Shown in pieces: positions 1-14,205 of a stretch of DNA of 50,135 nt; position 1 is the first letter of the stretch; every line of letters starts with the position of its first letter. The stretch spans positions 1 to 50,135 of the forward strand of contig NZ_AWQS01000008.1 of assembly GCF_000576575.1 (NCBI RefSeq), read 5' to 3'. This DNA is from Intrasporangium chromatireducens Q5-1 (lineage in GTDB: Bacteria; Actinomycetota; Actinomycetes; Actinomycetales; Dermatophilaceae). The position numbers were made by a program, and so were the translations under genes. The notes beneath the pieces are model-generated. The model was given only the letters and a program-made list of their open reading frames with translations. It was not told where the DNA came from and ran no database searches.

Positions 1-1392
1 GGGCGTCGAGCCGGCGGCCGTGACCGCCACCGGGCCGTGGCACCGGACGCACCGCACTGGGGTCCGGCACTCCGCGCAGCTGAGCGATGGCAGGTAGCCG
101 CGTCGCGGCACCTGCACCAGGACCGGACCGTCGTGCAGGGCGTCCTTGGCCACCCGCCAAGCCCGAGAGGGCAGGTGGGCCCGCGCGGCTGGCCCGTCGC
201 GCTCCTCGTCGGCCCCCTCACCCGCGATCGTGACCCGGGGTGCGGCCGCGCGCAGCAGGGCAGGCTCGGCCTCGACGGCCACCAGCCCGCCGCGTTCGAT
301 CGCCTGCTGCACGGCGAGGCTCCTGGCGTAGCCGCCGGCGAGGACCGCAGCCCCGGTCTGGGCCGCACGCAGCTGCAGCACGGTACCGGTGTGCGGATAG
401 GGGGCCCGCGGCTCGAGCAGCAGGTCGTCGCCGTCGTCCCACCATGCCACCAGACCGAGGTCGCGGACCGGCGCGAAGGCCGCGGCGCGGGTGCCGATCG
501 CGACCCTCACGTGGCCTCGCAGCACCTTGAGCCAGGCGGTGTAGCGCGCCTGCGGGCCCTGGTCCGCGGTGAGCCGCACGTGTTGCCCCCGGCCGAGGAG
601 CTCCGTCAGCGCAGTGTCGAGCCGGTCGACGTCGCGGTGGTCCGGCACGACGAGCACCGCTCCGCGTCCCCCATCGAGGGCCGCTGCGGCCGCGCGGGCG
701 AAGGCGTGGGGCCAGTCGTCGCCCGGCAGCCGGCTCGGCAGCGCGAGCCAGGCCGCCGCAGGTCCCTCCCCCGCCGTCACGCGGCGCAGCCACGCCGGAC
801 CCGCGGGGTAGTCGGCCCAGGGCCCGAGGTCCCGGTCCTCGACCCGGGGGCGTACCGCAGAATCCGCAGAATACGCAGACGCAGGCGACTCCACGGACCC
901 GGACGACTCCGCGGGCGCACCCGTCTCCGCGGTCGCGGGCGCACCCGTCTCCGCGGTCGCGGGCGCACCCGTCTCCGCGGTCGCGGGCGAGTCCGGGTCG
1001 AGGGGCAGGTTGCGCTCGGCCGTCGCGTGCCGCTTGGGAATGGCCAGCCGCAGCACGTCGCTCAGCGTGCCGGCGTAACGGTCGGCGACGGCCCGGCACA
1101 GGGCAAGCAGCTGGGGTGTGAGGACCGGCTCGGGACTCACGACCCGCCGCAGGGCGGACAGACGGCCGCCGTGCTCCGGCTCAGCCCGCCGCTCGATGAC
1201 GAAGCCGTCGAGCTCCCGCCCTGAGAAGCGCACCCGCACCCGCGCCCCCGGCACCGCGGCGTCGCGCAGCTCCTCAGGAACGGTGTACTCGAAGACCCGG
1301 TCGAGGTGGGCGAGCGGGGTGTCGACGACGACAGCCGCGACGGGCAGCGACGGGCCCGTCCCGCTGTCCGTCGGCTCCGTCTGCTCGCTCAC
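1..1392 (-). CDS. priA: PriA-like primosomal protein N' (partial, C-terminus off the window)
   Basis: The first 464 residues are present, starting at GTG 1392; the rest lies left of base 1. PriA restarts stalled replication forks by recognising branched DNA and loading the replicative helicase. The N-terminal 3'-end-binding region is visible (VDTPLAHLDRVFEYTVPEEL, residues about 24-42), and a zinc-binding block closes the visible part, with Cys439, Cys442, Cys448 and Cys451 in CxxC-x5-CxxC spacing. The Walker A (GxTGSGKT) and DEEHD motifs of E. coli PriA are absent: the corresponding stretch reads WWDDGDD near residue 316. This is usual for actinobacterial PriA, which is thought to have lost helicase activity. 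Residues about 137-161 are a low-complexity threefold repeat of ATAETGAP. The gene follows metK by 88 bp, an arrangement common in actinobacteria. Confidence 0.9.
   Translation of the reverse strand, partial: MSEQTEPTDSGTGPSLPVAAVVVDTPLAHLDRVFEYTVPEELRDAAVPGARVRVRFSGRELDGFVIERRAEPEHGGRLSALRRVVSPEPVLTPQLLALCRAVADRYAGTLSDVLRLAIPKRHATAERNLPLDPDSPATAETGAPATAETGAPATAETGAPAESSGSVESPASAYSADSAVRPRVEDRDLGPWADYPAGPAWLRRVTAGEGPAAAWLALPSRLPGDDWPHAFARAAAAALDGGRGAVLVVPDHRDVDRLDTALTELLGRGQHVRLTADQGPQARYTAWLKVLRGHVRVAIGTRAAAFAPVRDLGLVAWWDDGDDLLLEPRAPYPHTGTVLQLRAAQTGAAVLAGGYARSLAVQQAIERGGLVAVEAEPALLRAAAPRVTIAGEGADEERDGPAARAHLPSRAWRVAKDALHDGPVLVQVPRRGYLPSLSCAECRTPVRCVRCHGPVAVTAAGSTP
911..982. repeat. 24-bp direct repeat, three tandem copies inside priA
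   Basis: Three identical 24-bp units lie at 911-934, 935-958 and 959-982, with a 7-bp start of a fourth at 983-989. Because 24 is a multiple of three the array stays in frame and encodes ATAETGAP three times in a linker of PriA between the DNA-binding domain and the degenerate ATPase region. Such arrays change copy number by replication slippage. Confidence 0.95.
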
Positions 1393-1480
1393 GCGAGGCA
1401 ATCTAGCGTCGCCCGCAGACAGCCCTGCTCCGCCGTGACGGCGCAGCAGCCCCGGCCGAGCACCGTGGGCCGGCCCGCGT

Positions 1481-2704
<1,224 letters not shown>

Positions 2705-2750
2705 AGGGTCTCCTCGGTTCCGGCGGTGGCTACCGCGCGAGTTTATGGGA

Positions 2751-4034
2751 TCAGCCGAGCAGGTCCTCGACCACGTCCAGCACCGCCCCCGCGATGACGT
2801 CCTTGCCGGCCGGGCCCACCGTGACGACCTCGGGCACGTCCCGGCGCAGCAGGTGCACGGTGTTGTCGTCGCGGCCGAACGCCAGGTCGCGCCCGACCTC
2901 GTTGACGACCTGCAGGTCGCTGCCCTTCTTGGCGAACTTGGCGCGGGCGTGGTCCATCACCGACCCGCTCGCGTCGCCGGTCTCGGCCGCGAAGCTGACG
3001 ATGACGGGGCGCCGGGAGCCGTCGCGCGAGGCGACGAGTCCCTTGACGATGTCGGGGTTCTCGACGAGCTCCAGCCGCAGCCCCGCCTCCGGGCCGGTGC
3101 CCTTCTTGATCTTGCTCGCGCTGACGCTCGCGGGCCGGAAGTCGGCGGGGGCGGCCGCCATGATGACGGCGTCCGCCTCACGGGCGGCCGTCTCGACGGC
3201 GTCCTTCAGCTCGAGGGTCGTCTCCACGGGGACGACGGTGACGCCGGGCGGCGTGGGCAGATCGACGTTCGCGGCGACAAGCACAACCCGTGCACCGCGG
3301 CGGGCGGCCGCGTGCGCGATGGCCAGGCCCTGCTTGCCCGACGAGCGGTTGCCGAGGAACCGGATCGGGTCGAGCGGCTCGCGGGTGCCGCCGGCCGAGA
3401 CGACGACCGTGCGCCCGCGCAGCCCCATCGGGCCGTATGCCGCTGAGCCGGCTTCGCGGTCGCCCTCCGCGCGTGCGGGGTCGGGTGAGCCGGCGCCGGC
3501 GGCACCGCGCGTGTCGACGGCGGCAAGCGCAGCGGCATACACGTCCTCGGGCTCGGGGAAACGTCCCTTGCCCGAGTCGGCCCCGGTGAGTCGGCCCTCG
3601 GCCGGCTCGATGACGTGGGCGCCGCGTCGGCGCAGCGTCTCGACGTTCCCCTGCGTGGCCGGGTGCTCCCACATCTCGGTGTGCATGGCCGGGGCGAACA
3701 CGACGGGGCAGCGCGCCGTGAGCAGGGTGTTGGTGAGCAGGTCGTCGGCGATGCCGGCGGCGGCCTTGGCCATGATGTCGGCCGTGGCGGGGGCCACGAC
3801 GACGAGGTCGGCGCTCTGGCCGATCCGCACGTGCGGGACCTCGTGGACGTCGGTCCAGACCTCGGTGCTGACGGGCTTGCCGGAGAGAGCGGCCCACGTG
3901 GGCGCGCCGACGAAGCGGAGGGCCGCTGCCGTGGGCACGACCGTGACGTCGTGCCCACCCTCGGTGAACCGGCGCACGAGCGAGCAGGCCTTGTAGGCGG
4001 CGATGCCGCCGCTCACGCCGACGACGACGTGCAT
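2751..4034 (-). CDS. coaBC: bifunctional phosphopantothenoylcysteine decarboxylase / phosphopantothenate-cysteine ligase
   Basis: A 427-residue two-domain enzyme of coenzyme A synthesis: the CoaB half joins cysteine to 4'-phosphopantothenate and the N-terminal flavoprotein CoaC half decarboxylates the product. CoaC features: [12 protein letters not shown] (5-16), His68 in [26 protein letters not shown] (81-95) and AMHTEMW (the PxMNxxMW motif with His for Asn). The usual CoaC cysteine near residue 158 of E. coli is replaced in [10 protein letters not shown]. CoaB features: [21 protein letters not shown] near 220-240 and AAPADFRP near 300. The interdomain linker, residues about 165-200, is poorly conserved and is bounded by inverted GTATGCCGCT copies. 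The gene starts 8 bp after rpoZ. Confidence 0.97.
   Translation of the reverse strand: MHVVVGVSGGIAAYKACSLVRRFTEGGHDVTVVPTAAALRFVGAPTWAALSGKPVSTEVWTDVHEVPHVRIGQSADLVVVAPATADIMAKAAAGIADDLLTNTLLTARCPVVFAPAMHTEMWEHPATQGNVETLRRRGAHVIEPAEGRLTGADSGKGRFPEPEDVYAAALAAVDTRGAAGAGSPDPARAEGDREAGSAAYGPMGLRGRTVVVSAGGTREPLDPIRFLGNRSSGKQGLAIAHAAARRGARVVLVAANVDLPTPPGVTVVPVETTLELKDAVETAAREADAVIMAAAPADFRPASVSASKIKKGTGPEAGLRLELVENPDIVKGLVASRDGSRRPVIVSFAAETGDASGSVMDHARAKFAKKGSDLQVVNEVGRDLAFGRDDNTVHLLRRDVPEVVTVGPAGKDVIAGAVLDVVEDLLG
3435..3540. repeat. inverted pair of the GTATGCCGCT motif inside coaBC
   Basis: GTATGCCGCTGAGCC reads on the plus strand from 3435 and GTATGCCGCTGCGC reads on the minus strand from 3540, so the pair faces inward across 106 bp. 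The bounded segment encodes the Ala/Gly/Asp-rich linker between the CoaC and CoaB domains. Confidence 0.8.
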
Positions 4035-4042
4035 CGCGTCGG

Positions 4043-4306
4043 TCAGGCCTCGGTCGGCGTCGAGGTGAGCAGGCCCTCGTTGATCTCGCGGAGCGCGATC
4101 GAGAGCGGCTTCTCGTGGACCTCGGCCTCGACGAGCGGCCCGACGTAGTCGAGCAGGCCCTCCTGCAGCTGCGAGTAGTAGGCGTTGATCTGGCGCGCGC
4201 GCTTGGCGGCGTAGATGACGAGGGCGTACTTCGAGTCGGCGGCCGTCAGCAGGTCGTCGATCGGCGGGTTGGTGATGCCGATGGGGTCAGCCTTGGTTCC
4301 GGACAC
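4043..4306 (-). CDS. rpoZ: DNA-directed RNA polymerase omega subunit
   Basis: An 87-residue protein that stabilises the beta-prime subunit during RNA polymerase assembly. The conserved core is [20 protein letters not shown] (residues 13-32) followed by [12 protein letters not shown], as in other actinobacterial omegas. Start GTG 4306; the upstream Shine-Dalgarno is weak. It is 78 bp downstream of gmk and 8 bp upstream of coaBC, the standard gmk-rpoZ-coaBC order. Confidence 0.96.
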   Translation of the reverse strand: MSGTKADPIGITNPPIDDLLTAADSKYALVIYAAKRARQINAYYSQLQEGLLDYVGPLVEAEVHEKPLSIALREINEGLLTSTPTEA

Positions 4307-4384
4307 GGGGCGTCTCGTTTCGTTCGGGGGCGGATGTGTCGGGCGGGCCGGACCGGCAGGATCGCAGGCACGCCGAAGCGGGAC

Positions 4385-5050
4385 TCACCGGTTGGTGCGT
4401 CCCGATCTCATCAATGATACGAGTTCTTCGCTCGCACGCCGAACGTCGTCGTTGACGATGACCGCGTCGAACTCCGGTTTGGCCGCGAGCTCGCGCCGTG
4501 CCGTGTCGAGGCGGCGCTCCCGCTCGGCCTCGTCCTCGGTGCCCCGACCGACGAGCCGGCGCACGAGCTCGTCCCAGCTCGGCGGCTCGAGGAAGACGAA
4601 GAAGGCGTCCGGCATGGTGGCCCGGACCTGCCGCGCCCCCTGCAGGTCGATCTCGAGGAGTGCGTCCCGGCCCTCGGCGAGGGCCCGCTCGACCGGGCCG
4701 CGCGGCGTGCCGTACTTCGCCAGCCCGTGAACGAGCGCGTACTCGAGGAACTCCCCCGCCGTGACGAGCCGGTCGAACTCGCCCTCGTCGACGAAGTGGT
4801 ACTGGACGCCGTCGACCTCGTCGGGCCGCGGCTTGCGGGTCGTCATCGAGACGGAGAAGAAGACGTCGGGGAAGTGGGTGCGCACGTAGGCGGCGATCGT
4901 CCCCTTGCCGACCGCCGTGGGGCCGGCGAGGACGACGAGGCGCCCACGCCCACGTCGGTCGGCGCTCATGCCTTCTGTCGCGCCTCTGCCCTCCGCTGCG
5001 GGCCTCCCTCGCTGGCGCTCGGTCGGGTCCTCGCGTCGGTCGGCGCTCAT
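4385..5050 (-). CDS. gmk: guanylate kinase with a repeat-derived N-terminal extension
   Basis: Phosphorylates GMP to GDP using ATP. From the internal start at 4969 the protein would be 194 residues, the usual size, with P-loop GPTAVGKGT, the GMP-binding SVSMTTRKPRPDEVDGVQYHF region and the lid ending in a conserved RR. The upstream in-frame ATG at 5050 overlaps the mihF stop by 4 bp (ATGA) and gives 221 residues. The extra 27 residues come from an 81-bp insertion carrying a dispersed repeat (EDPTERQRGRP) that duplicated 18 bp including the start codon, so both starts begin MSADRR. The 5050 start keeps the translational coupling with mihF; the 4969 start is preceded by AGAAGG but only one base away. 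Both forms keep the whole catalytic core; which start is used cannot be settled from sequence. Confidence 0.95.
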   Translation of the reverse strand: MSADRREDPTERQRGRPAAEGRGATEGMSADRRGRGRLVVLAGPTAVGKGTIAAYVRTHFPDVFFSVSMTTRKPRPDEVDGVQYHFVDEGEFDRLVTAGEFLEYALVHGLAKYGTPRGPVERALAEGRDALLEIDLQGARQVRATMPDAFFVFLEPPSWDELVRRLVGRGTEDEAERERRLDTARRELAAKPEFDAVIVNDDVRRASEELVSLMRSGRTNR

Positions 5051-5051
5051 G
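4953..5051 (+). repeat. dispersed 34-bp repeat inserted in gmk, flanked by 18-bp direct repeats
   Basis: The 18-mer CGTCGGTCGGCGCTCATG occurs at 4953-4970 and again at 5034-5051 (offset 81 bp). Between them lies a 34-bp core, 4999-5032, identical to copies at 23338-23371 and 23422-23455 in the same orientation. The insertion length is a multiple of three and keeps gmk open. Confidence 0.93.
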
Positions 5052-5364
5052 ACCGCTCGAACCGGCGCAGCAGGGCGGCCACCTGGTTGGCGCCGAGGCC
5101 GCGCACCCGCCGGGACTCGGCGATGCCGACCTCCTCCATGATCGCCTTGGCCCGCACCCGGCCCACCCCGGGCATCGACTCGAGCAGCTCGGTGACCTTC
5201 ATCTTGCCGATGATCGGGTCGGTGCGGCCGTCCTCGAGCACCTCGGCGAGCGACCCGCTCGAGTACTTGAGCTTGTTCTTGACCGCCGCGCGCTCCCGAC
5301 GGGCGGCAGCGGCCTTCTCGAGGGCGGCTGCCCGTTGCTCGGGCGTGAGCGGGGGAAGGGCCAC
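5047..5364 (-). CDS. mihF: actinobacterial integration host factor (mIHF)
   Basis: A 105-residue nucleoid-associated DNA-binding protein, needed as host factor for phage L5 integration in mycobacteria and not homologous to proteobacterial IHF. The N-terminal helix is Ala/Arg/Glu rich (PEQRAAALEKAAAARRERAA), followed by KLKYSSGSLAEVLEDGRTDP and a helix-two-turns-helix region LLESMPGVGRVRAKAIMEEVGI (written from about residue 60). The family normally sits just before gmk, as here. Start GTG 5364 has GAGGAG upstream. A promoter-like pair lies at 5404-5433, suggesting that transcription of mihF-gmk-rpoZ-coaBC-metK-priA begins here and not only in the pyr operon. Confidence 0.95.
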   Translation of the reverse strand: MALPPLTPEQRAAALEKAAAARRERAAVKNKLKYSSGSLAEVLEDGRTDPIIGKMKVTELLESMPGVGRVRAKAIMEEVGIAESRRVRGLGANQVAALLRRFERS

Positions 5365-5403
5365 AGCGGTTCTCTCCTCGTGGGTGGACGGACGTTGTTG
5401 CCG

Positions 5404-5433
5404 AACCTAGCGATTCGGTCGAGCGGGTGGCAA
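5404..5433 (-). promoter_or_regulatory. putative sigma-70-type promoter for mihF-gmk-rpoZ-coaBC-metK
   Basis: On the minus strand TTGCCA (5433-5428) and TAGGTT (5409-5404) are separated by 18 bp, 40 bp before the mihF start. The boxes match the housekeeping consensus reasonably; no experimental support. Confidence 0.5.
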
Positions 5434-5468
5434 CGCGGCCCCCGCTGGGGACGCGCCGAGAACGAGGA

Positions 5469-5484
5469 GTATGCCGCTCAGCGG
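5469..5484 (-). repeat. GTATGCCGCTCAGC motif copy at the pyrF 3' end
   Basis: The motif begins at 5469, five bases beyond the pyrF stop on the transcribed strand. Its inner part CCGCT-C-AGCGG (5474-5484) is self-complementary and could form a small hairpin at the end of the pyr operon. There is no U-tract, so a terminator role is only suggested by position. Confidence 0.5.
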
Positions 5485-5488
5485 GCGC

Positions 5489-6331
5489 TCAGGGTCGCAG
5501 TTCCTCCGCGACACGGCGGGCGGCGTCGCCGAGCCGCGTGGCGTCCGGGCCCGTCTGGAGCACCTCCCGGCTCGACGAGGCGAGCACCTGGGGACGCGCC
5601 GCCCCGAAGACCTCCTCGAGCGCTGCGGCCGTGCCGCCCTGCGCGCCGAGGCCGGGTGCCAGCACCGGGGTGGCCGCGGTGACGAGGTCGAGTCCGAGGC
5701 GCGCCACCGCGTCGCCGACGGTCGCCCCGATGACGAGCCCGATGCTGCCGAGCTCACCGCGCTCGCGGGCGAGGCTGTTGTCGACCGTGGCGCCCTCGAC
5801 CACGGAGGCGGCGACGCTGCGCCCCCCGGCGACGGCGTGCTGGACGGAGGCTCCCTCCGGGTTGGAGGTCAGCGCGAGCACGAACAGGCCCCGGCCGTTC
5901 TGGGCAGCGACGTCGACGGCGGGGCGCAGCGACCCGTAGCCGAGGAACGGACTGACGGTGAGCGCGTCCGCCGGCGAGACGGCCTCCGACCCGAGATAGG
6001 CCGCCGCATAGCCGGCCATCGTCGAGCCGATGTCGCCCCGCTTGGCGTCGAGGATCGTCAGCGTCCCCGCCTCGTGCAGCTCGGCGAGCACCCGTTCGAG
6101 GACGGCGACCCCGCGGCTGCCGAACACCTCGAAGAACGCCGACTGCGGCTTCGCCGCGGCGACCCTCCCCGCGAACGCCTCGACGCAGGTCAGGGCGAAC
6201 CGCTCGAGGCCGGAGACGTCATACGGCAGCCCCCACGCCTCGACGAGGGCCCGGTGCGGGTCGATGCCGACGCAGAGCGGCCCGTGCTGGTCCATGGCCC
6301 GGCGCAGCCGGGTGCCGAACGGAGTGGTCAC
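5489..6331 (-). CDS. pyrF: orotidine 5'-phosphate decarboxylase
   Basis: Decarboxylates OMP to UMP, the last step of UMP synthesis. The 280-residue protein belongs to the longer actinobacterial/myxococcal type-2 family: CVGIDPH near the N-terminus, KPQSAFFEVFGSRG, and the catalytic DAKRGDIGSTM around residue 95. Upstream ATG codons keep the frame open to 6412, but GTG 6331 is chosen because AAGGAG lies six bases before it and conserved sequence begins there (TTPFGTRLRRAM). It follows carB by 37 bp and is the last gene of the pyr operon. Confidence 0.95.
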   Translation of the reverse strand: MTTPFGTRLRRAMDQHGPLCVGIDPHRALVEAWGLPYDVSGLERFALTCVEAFAGRVAAAKPQSAFFEVFGSRGVAVLERVLAELHEAGTLTILDAKRGDIGSTMAGYAAAYLGSEAVSPADALTVSPFLGYGSLRPAVDVAAQNGRGLFVLALTSNPEGASVQHAVAGGRSVAASVVEGATVDNSLARERGELGSIGLVIGATVGDAVARLGLDLVTAATPVLAPGLGAQGGTAAALEEVFGAARPQVLASSSREVLQTGPDATRLGDAARRVAEELRP

Positions 6332-6368
6332 GGGCGCTCCTTCGCGTCGGGTCGCTCCACCTTCGCCC

Positions 6369-9682
<3,314 letters not shown>

Positions 9683-9683
<1 letters not shown>

Positions 9684-10864
9684 CAGGCGCCCGCCTCCTG
9701 CTTCTTCTTGTCGTTCTGTTCCTGCATCAGGTGTGTGAACCTGTCGAAGAGGTATGCCGCGTCGTGCGGACCCGCTGCCGCCTCGGGGTGGTACTGGACG
9801 GAGTAGGCGGGCGCGTCGAGGCACTCGAGGCCCTCGACGACGTCGTCGTTGAGGCAGACGTGCGAGACGCGGACCCGTCCGTAGGGCGTCTCTGACTCGG
9901 TGTCGAGCGGCGCGGCGACCGCGAAGCCGTGGTTGTGCGCCGTGACCTCGACCTTGCCGGTGGCCCGGTCCAGCACGGGCTGGTTGATCCCCCGGTGGCC
10001 GTACTTGAGCTTGTAGGTGCCGAAGCCGAGGGCCCGCCCGAGCAGCTGGTTGCCGAAGCAGATGCCGAAGAAGGGGATCCGACGGTCGAGCACCTCCCGG
10101 AGCAGCTCCACCTCGCGGTCGGCGGTCGCGGGGTCGCCGGGACCGTTGGAGAAGAAGACGCCGTCGGGGCCACGGTCGCCGCCTACGGCGAGCACCTCGT
10201 CGATCGTCGTCGTGCTCGGCAGCACGTGCACCTCGATGCCGCGCTGGGCCATCAGCTGCGGGGTCATCGCCTTGATCCCGAGGTCGACCGCCGCGACGGT
10301 GAACCGGCGCTCCCCCTGGGCCGGCACGACATACGGCTCCGCTGTCGTGACCTCGGCAGCGAGCGCTGCACCCGCCATCTTTGGCGCATCGCGCACGACC
10401 TGGGCGAGGTCGTCCACGGGCCGCTGGGCCGCCGGCCCGGTGAAGATCCCGACCCGCATCGCACCACGCTCGCGCAGGTGCCGCGTCAGGGCACGGGTGT
10501 CGATCTCACAGATACCGACGACGCCCTGGTCGCGCAGCTCGTCCTCGAGGTCGCGGGTGGCCCGCCAGTTCGAGGAGCGGATCGCCGGCTCGCGGACGAC
10601 GAAACCGGCGACCCAGATGCGGCTCGACTCCATGTCGTCCCTGTTGACGCCGGTGTTGCCGACGTGGGGCGCCGTCATGACGACGACCTGCCGGTGGTAG
10701 CTCGGGTCGGTCAGGGTCTCCTGGTAGCCGGTCATGCCGGTCGAGAACACCGCCTCGCCGACCGTCTCTCCGACGGCGCCGTAGGACGACCCGCGGAAGG
10801 CTCGTCCGTCCTCGAGCACGAGGACGGCGGGCTGGCGCTGGTGGCTGGGGAGGGTGAGGGTCAC
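9683..10864 (-). CDS. carA: carbamoyl-phosphate synthase small (glutaminase) subunit
   Basis: A 393-residue class I glutamine amidotransferase that hydrolyses glutamine and channels ammonia to CarB. The N-terminal CarA domain contains [14 protein letters not shown]; the C-terminal amidotransferase domain has the nucleophile Cys269 in [10 protein letters not shown] and the catalytic His/Glu in QYHPEA. GICFGNQ, where many bacteria have GICLGHQ, is an actinobacterial variant. Start GTG 10864 overlaps the pyrC stop by 4 bp. A GGCATAC motif copy falls inside the gene at 9752-9758, using the rare codon GCA. Confidence 0.98.
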
Positions 10865-12227
10865 TGTGCGTACTCCGCCTCTGCGGTCCGGGTGGTCGCG
10901 TCGACGGTGTGGCTGACGCGGCCGCGGTGGATGGTCGTGTGGACGGCACCGGTGAAGGTCCGCCCGTGCCAGGGGTTGTTGCGTGAGCGGCTCCGGCTCG
11001 CTGCCGCGTCCACGGTGAGGGCGCGGTCGGGGTCGACGAGGGTGAGGTTGGCCGGCTCCCCCACGGCGAGCGGCCGGCCGTGGTCGGTGAGACCCCCGAT
11101 CCGTGCCGGGCCCACCGACATGATCCGCGCGACGTCGGCCCAGTCGAGCCGGCCGCTGCGCACGAGCAGCTCGCTGACGACGGGCAGCGCCGTCTCGAGC
11201 CCGACCATGCCGAACGCGGCGTCGACGAAGGCGTGCTCCTTGTCGTGCCGGGCGTGAGGCGCGTGGTCCGTCGCGACGACGTCGATCGTGCCGTCCACGA
11301 GCGCCTCCCGGAGCGCCTCCACGTCGTCGCTGGGGCGCAGCGGCGGGTTGACCTTGTAGACCGGGTCATAGCCGACGAGCAGGTCGGTCGTGAGGGCCAG
11401 GTGGTGCGGGGTCACCTCCGCGGTCACCGCGATGCCCTGGGCCTTGGCCCACCTGATGACCTCGACCGTGCCGGCCGTCGACACGTGGGCCACGTGGACC
11501 CGTGAGCCGGTGTGCCGCGCGAGCATGACGTCGCGGGCGACGATCGCCTCCTCCGCGACGCCGGGCCAGCCGGGCAGGCCCAGGCGACCGGAGACCTCGC
11601 CCTCGTGGCAGCACGCTGACGAGTCGGCGAGCCGGGGGTCCTGGGCGTGCTGGGAGATGACGCCCCCGAAGGGCTTGATGTACTCCAGCGCCCGACGCAT
11701 GATCCGGCCGTCGGCGACACAGCGGCCGTCGTCCGAGAAGACCCGCACCCCGGCGCGGGAGCGGGCCATGAGGCCGAGCTCGGCGAGCCGCTCGCCGCCG
11801 AGGCCGGCCGTGACCGCGCCGACCGGCACGACGTCGACGAGGCCGCAGGCCCGGCCGAGGTCGAGCACGCGCTCGGCTGCCTCGGCCGTGTCGGTGACGG
11901 GGCTCGTGTTGGCCATCGCGAAGACCGCGGTGAACCCGCCGGCCGCGGCGGCCTCCGAACCACTCGCGATGGTCTCGGCGTCCTCCCGGCCCGGCTCGCG
12001 CAGGTGGGTGTGGAGGTCGACCAGGCCGGGCAGGGCGACGAGGCCGTCCGCATCGATGACCCTCGCACCCTGCGGTGCCTCCAGCGAGCCGACCTCGACG
12101 ATCCGGCCGTCCGCGACGAGGATGTCGGCCGCGTCCCGACCGAGCAGCCGCGCGCCGGTGATCAGCAGTGCATTCATGCCGTTCGTGGTCCCTTGTCCCT
12201 CTGTCAGGTGGTCTCCCCTGGCCGCCG

Positions 12228-12231
<4 letters not shown>
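10861..12231 (-). CDS. pyrC: dihydroorotase
   Basis: Cyclises carbamoyl aspartate to dihydroorotate. The metal-binding [10 protein letters not shown] is at residues 72-81, the substrate loop NPPLR and the catalytic ATDHAPH follow, which is the pattern of class I (type III amidohydrolase) enzymes. Two starts are possible: ATG 12231 overlaps the pyrB stop by 4 bp and has GAGGGAG eight bases upstream (456 residues); ATG 12177 begins exactly at the conserved region ([13 protein letters not shown], 438 residues) but has a poorly spaced AAGGGA. The operon-wide habit of 4-bp overlaps favours 12231, homology favours 12177. Confidence 0.96.
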
Positions 12232-13835
<1,604 letters not shown>

Positions 13836-13850
13836 TGTCGATCGCGAGCG

Positions 13851-13856
13851 AGCATA
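13851..13856 (-). promoter_or_regulatory. possible -10 box of the pyr operon
   Basis: TATGCT on the minus strand lies about 15 bp before the PyrR-binding hairpin, the right place for a short leader. No convincing -35 box is seen, so this is weak. Confidence 0.3.
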
Positions 13857-13952
13857 CCGGCCGGACAGGAGTGCTCCCGACCGCGTCCACATCGCGAAGC
13901 CCCATCGACCGCACCCTCGTGGTCCGTCATCCGGGACGCGGGTCGCCCCGTT

Positions 13953-13982
13953 TTGACAGCCATTCATAATTTCGTGTTATCT
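13953..13982 (+). promoter_or_regulatory. promoter for metNIQ
   Basis: A perfect -35 TTGACA (13953-13958) is followed after 18 bp by TTATCT (13977-13982). The spacer is unusually AT-rich for this genome and holds an ATAA-N7-TTAT inverted arrangement (13966-13980) overlapping the -10 box, a plausible repressor site. It points toward metN, 224 bp downstream. Confidence 0.6.
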
Positions 13983-14205
13983 GACCCTGTGATTCCCGCC
14001 GTGCTGATGCCCCGCACCGACACTGGCCGCACCGGCCGAATGTGTCGCCGTGCGTGCGGCTCGGCGTTCGCCTGCTGACTCCTCCTCGGCACCGATCACC
14101 ACCCCGGGGCAGCCCGCCGCCCCGCAGCGCTGCACGCCGCGCTCCCGAGCGCCTCGCGCTCCCTTCGTCCTGCCCATCGACCACCTGTGCCCACCAGGAG
14201 CCACC
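13983..14205 (+). other. long metN leader without recognised content
   Basis: About 220 bp separate the predicted promoter from the metN start. I looked for the core of a SAM riboswitch (GAGGGA, GAAACC, GGCAACC blocks) and for a short Met-rich leader peptide and saw neither. With the pyrR leader this makes a 416-bp gene-free stretch, 13790-14205. Confidence 0.5.

Noticed and set aside
1-1392. priA as a decaying pseudogene because it lacks Walker A
   Set aside because: Loss of the helicase motifs is the norm in actinobacterial PriA, and the frame and zinc cysteines are intact.
2705-2750. SAM riboswitch in front of metK
   Set aside because: The gap to coaBC is only 46 bp, too short for a known SAM riboswitch.
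2751-4034. Broken CoaC active site because the usual cysteine is missing
   Set aside because: The loop [10 protein letters not shown] is otherwise intact and comparable substitutions are, as far as I recall, normal in actinobacterial CoaBC; all other motifs are complete.
13983-14205. SAM riboswitch in front of metN
   Set aside because: A methionine transporter with a long leader invites it, but none of the conserved S-box blocks can be read in order.
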